A stretch of 6,606 bases of DNA from Natrialbaceae archaeon Tc-Br11_E2g1 (GTDB lineage: Archaea; Halobacteriota; Halobacteria; Halobacteriales; Natrialbaceae): assembly GCA_001564255.1 (NCBI GenBank), contig LKNC01000160.1, forward strand, positions 1-6,606. Direction: 5' to 3'. The position numbers and the translations under genes were made by a program. Shown here piece after piece: positions 6,500-6,606 of the stretch (the stretch's first letter is position 1; every line of letters starts with the position of its first letter). The notes under the pieces are model-generated. The model did no database searches and was not told where the DNA came from. It saw only the letters and a program-made list of their open reading frames with translations.

Positions 6500-6606
6500 G
6501 CGGCGTCCTCCCGCTCGGCGTAGACACACGCCTCGAGGTAGGTCTCGAGTTCCGCCCGGAGGTCGGGGATCGTCCCCGCGACGTCGGTGGTCGACCGTCG
6601 AAAGCG
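6496..6606 (-). CDS. C-terminal fragment of an unidentified gene upstream of the MATE exporter
   Basis: Translation of the window edge gives 36 residues and a TGA at 6496-6498. The sequence starts RFRRSTTDVAGTIPDLRAEL and ends ETYLEACVYAEREDAA. It is cut at its 5' end, so start and length are unknown. The stop overlaps the MATE GTG by four bases, which argues for a real, co-translated gene. The piece is a short amphipathic helix rich in Glu and Leu with no diagnostic motif. I infer a small soluble protein; a TetR/AcrR-type regulator is one possibility because such regulators often precede exporters in haloarchaea and end in similar helices. That guess is weak. Confidence 0.75.
   Translation of the reverse strand, partial: RFRRSTTDVAGTIPDLRAELETYLEACVYAEREDAA
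6507..6511 (-). promoter_or_regulatory. Shine-Dalgarno site GGAGG for the MATE gene
   Basis: GGAGG sits inside the last codons of the preceding gene, with a seven-base spacer (ACGCCGC) to the GTG at 6497-6499. It decides the choice of this GTG over the earlier in-frame GTG at 6527-6529, which has no comparable site. Confidence 0.65.

Noticed and set aside
1..6606. Search for CRISPR arrays, tRNA or rRNA genes, insertion sequences and attachment sites
   Set aside because: No spaced repeats, RNA gene hallmarks, transposase frames or terminal inverted repeats were seen, and the coding density leaves little room for them.

Overview
The window looks like a stretch of a haloarchaeal (class Halobacteria) chromosome. 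It is GC-rich. The proteins are Asp/Glu-rich and lysine-poor, CTCGAG and GATCG strings are frequent, the H-box histidine kinase is of a type common in haloarchaea, and a TATA box lies just ahead of an almost leaderless start. The genus cannot be decided from the sequence alone.

All supported genes are on the minus strand, so transcription runs from position 6606 towards 1. In that order they are: the last 36 codons of an unidentified gene cut by the window edge; a MATE-family multidrug/organic-cation exporter overlapping it by 4 bases (GTGA); a 193-base gap with two inverted repeats and an AT-rich promoter island; a soluble PAS-domain sensor histidine kinase; a 180-base gap with no clear signal; and the menaquinone genes menA, menC and menE. 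MenA and menC overlap by 4 bases (GTGA), and menC and menE by 1 base (TAATG).

MenC (o-succinylbenzoate synthase) and MenE (o-succinylbenzoyl-CoA ligase) are consecutive steps in the middle of the classical menaquinone pathway. MenA prenylates the 1,4-dihydroxy-2-naphthoate made further down. MenF, MenD, MenH and MenB are not in the window and would have to lie elsewhere. The likely regulator-exporter pair and the orphan kinase are neighbours with no proven link to quinone synthesis.

The window is mostly ordinary core and housekeeping sequence; I found no new multi-gene system. The points most worth a second look are a threonine in MenE where acyl-CoA synthetases normally carry the A10 catalytic lysine, an unusually long Shine-Dalgarno match inside the end of menA, and the compact promoter/inverted-repeat region between the MATE and kinase genes.
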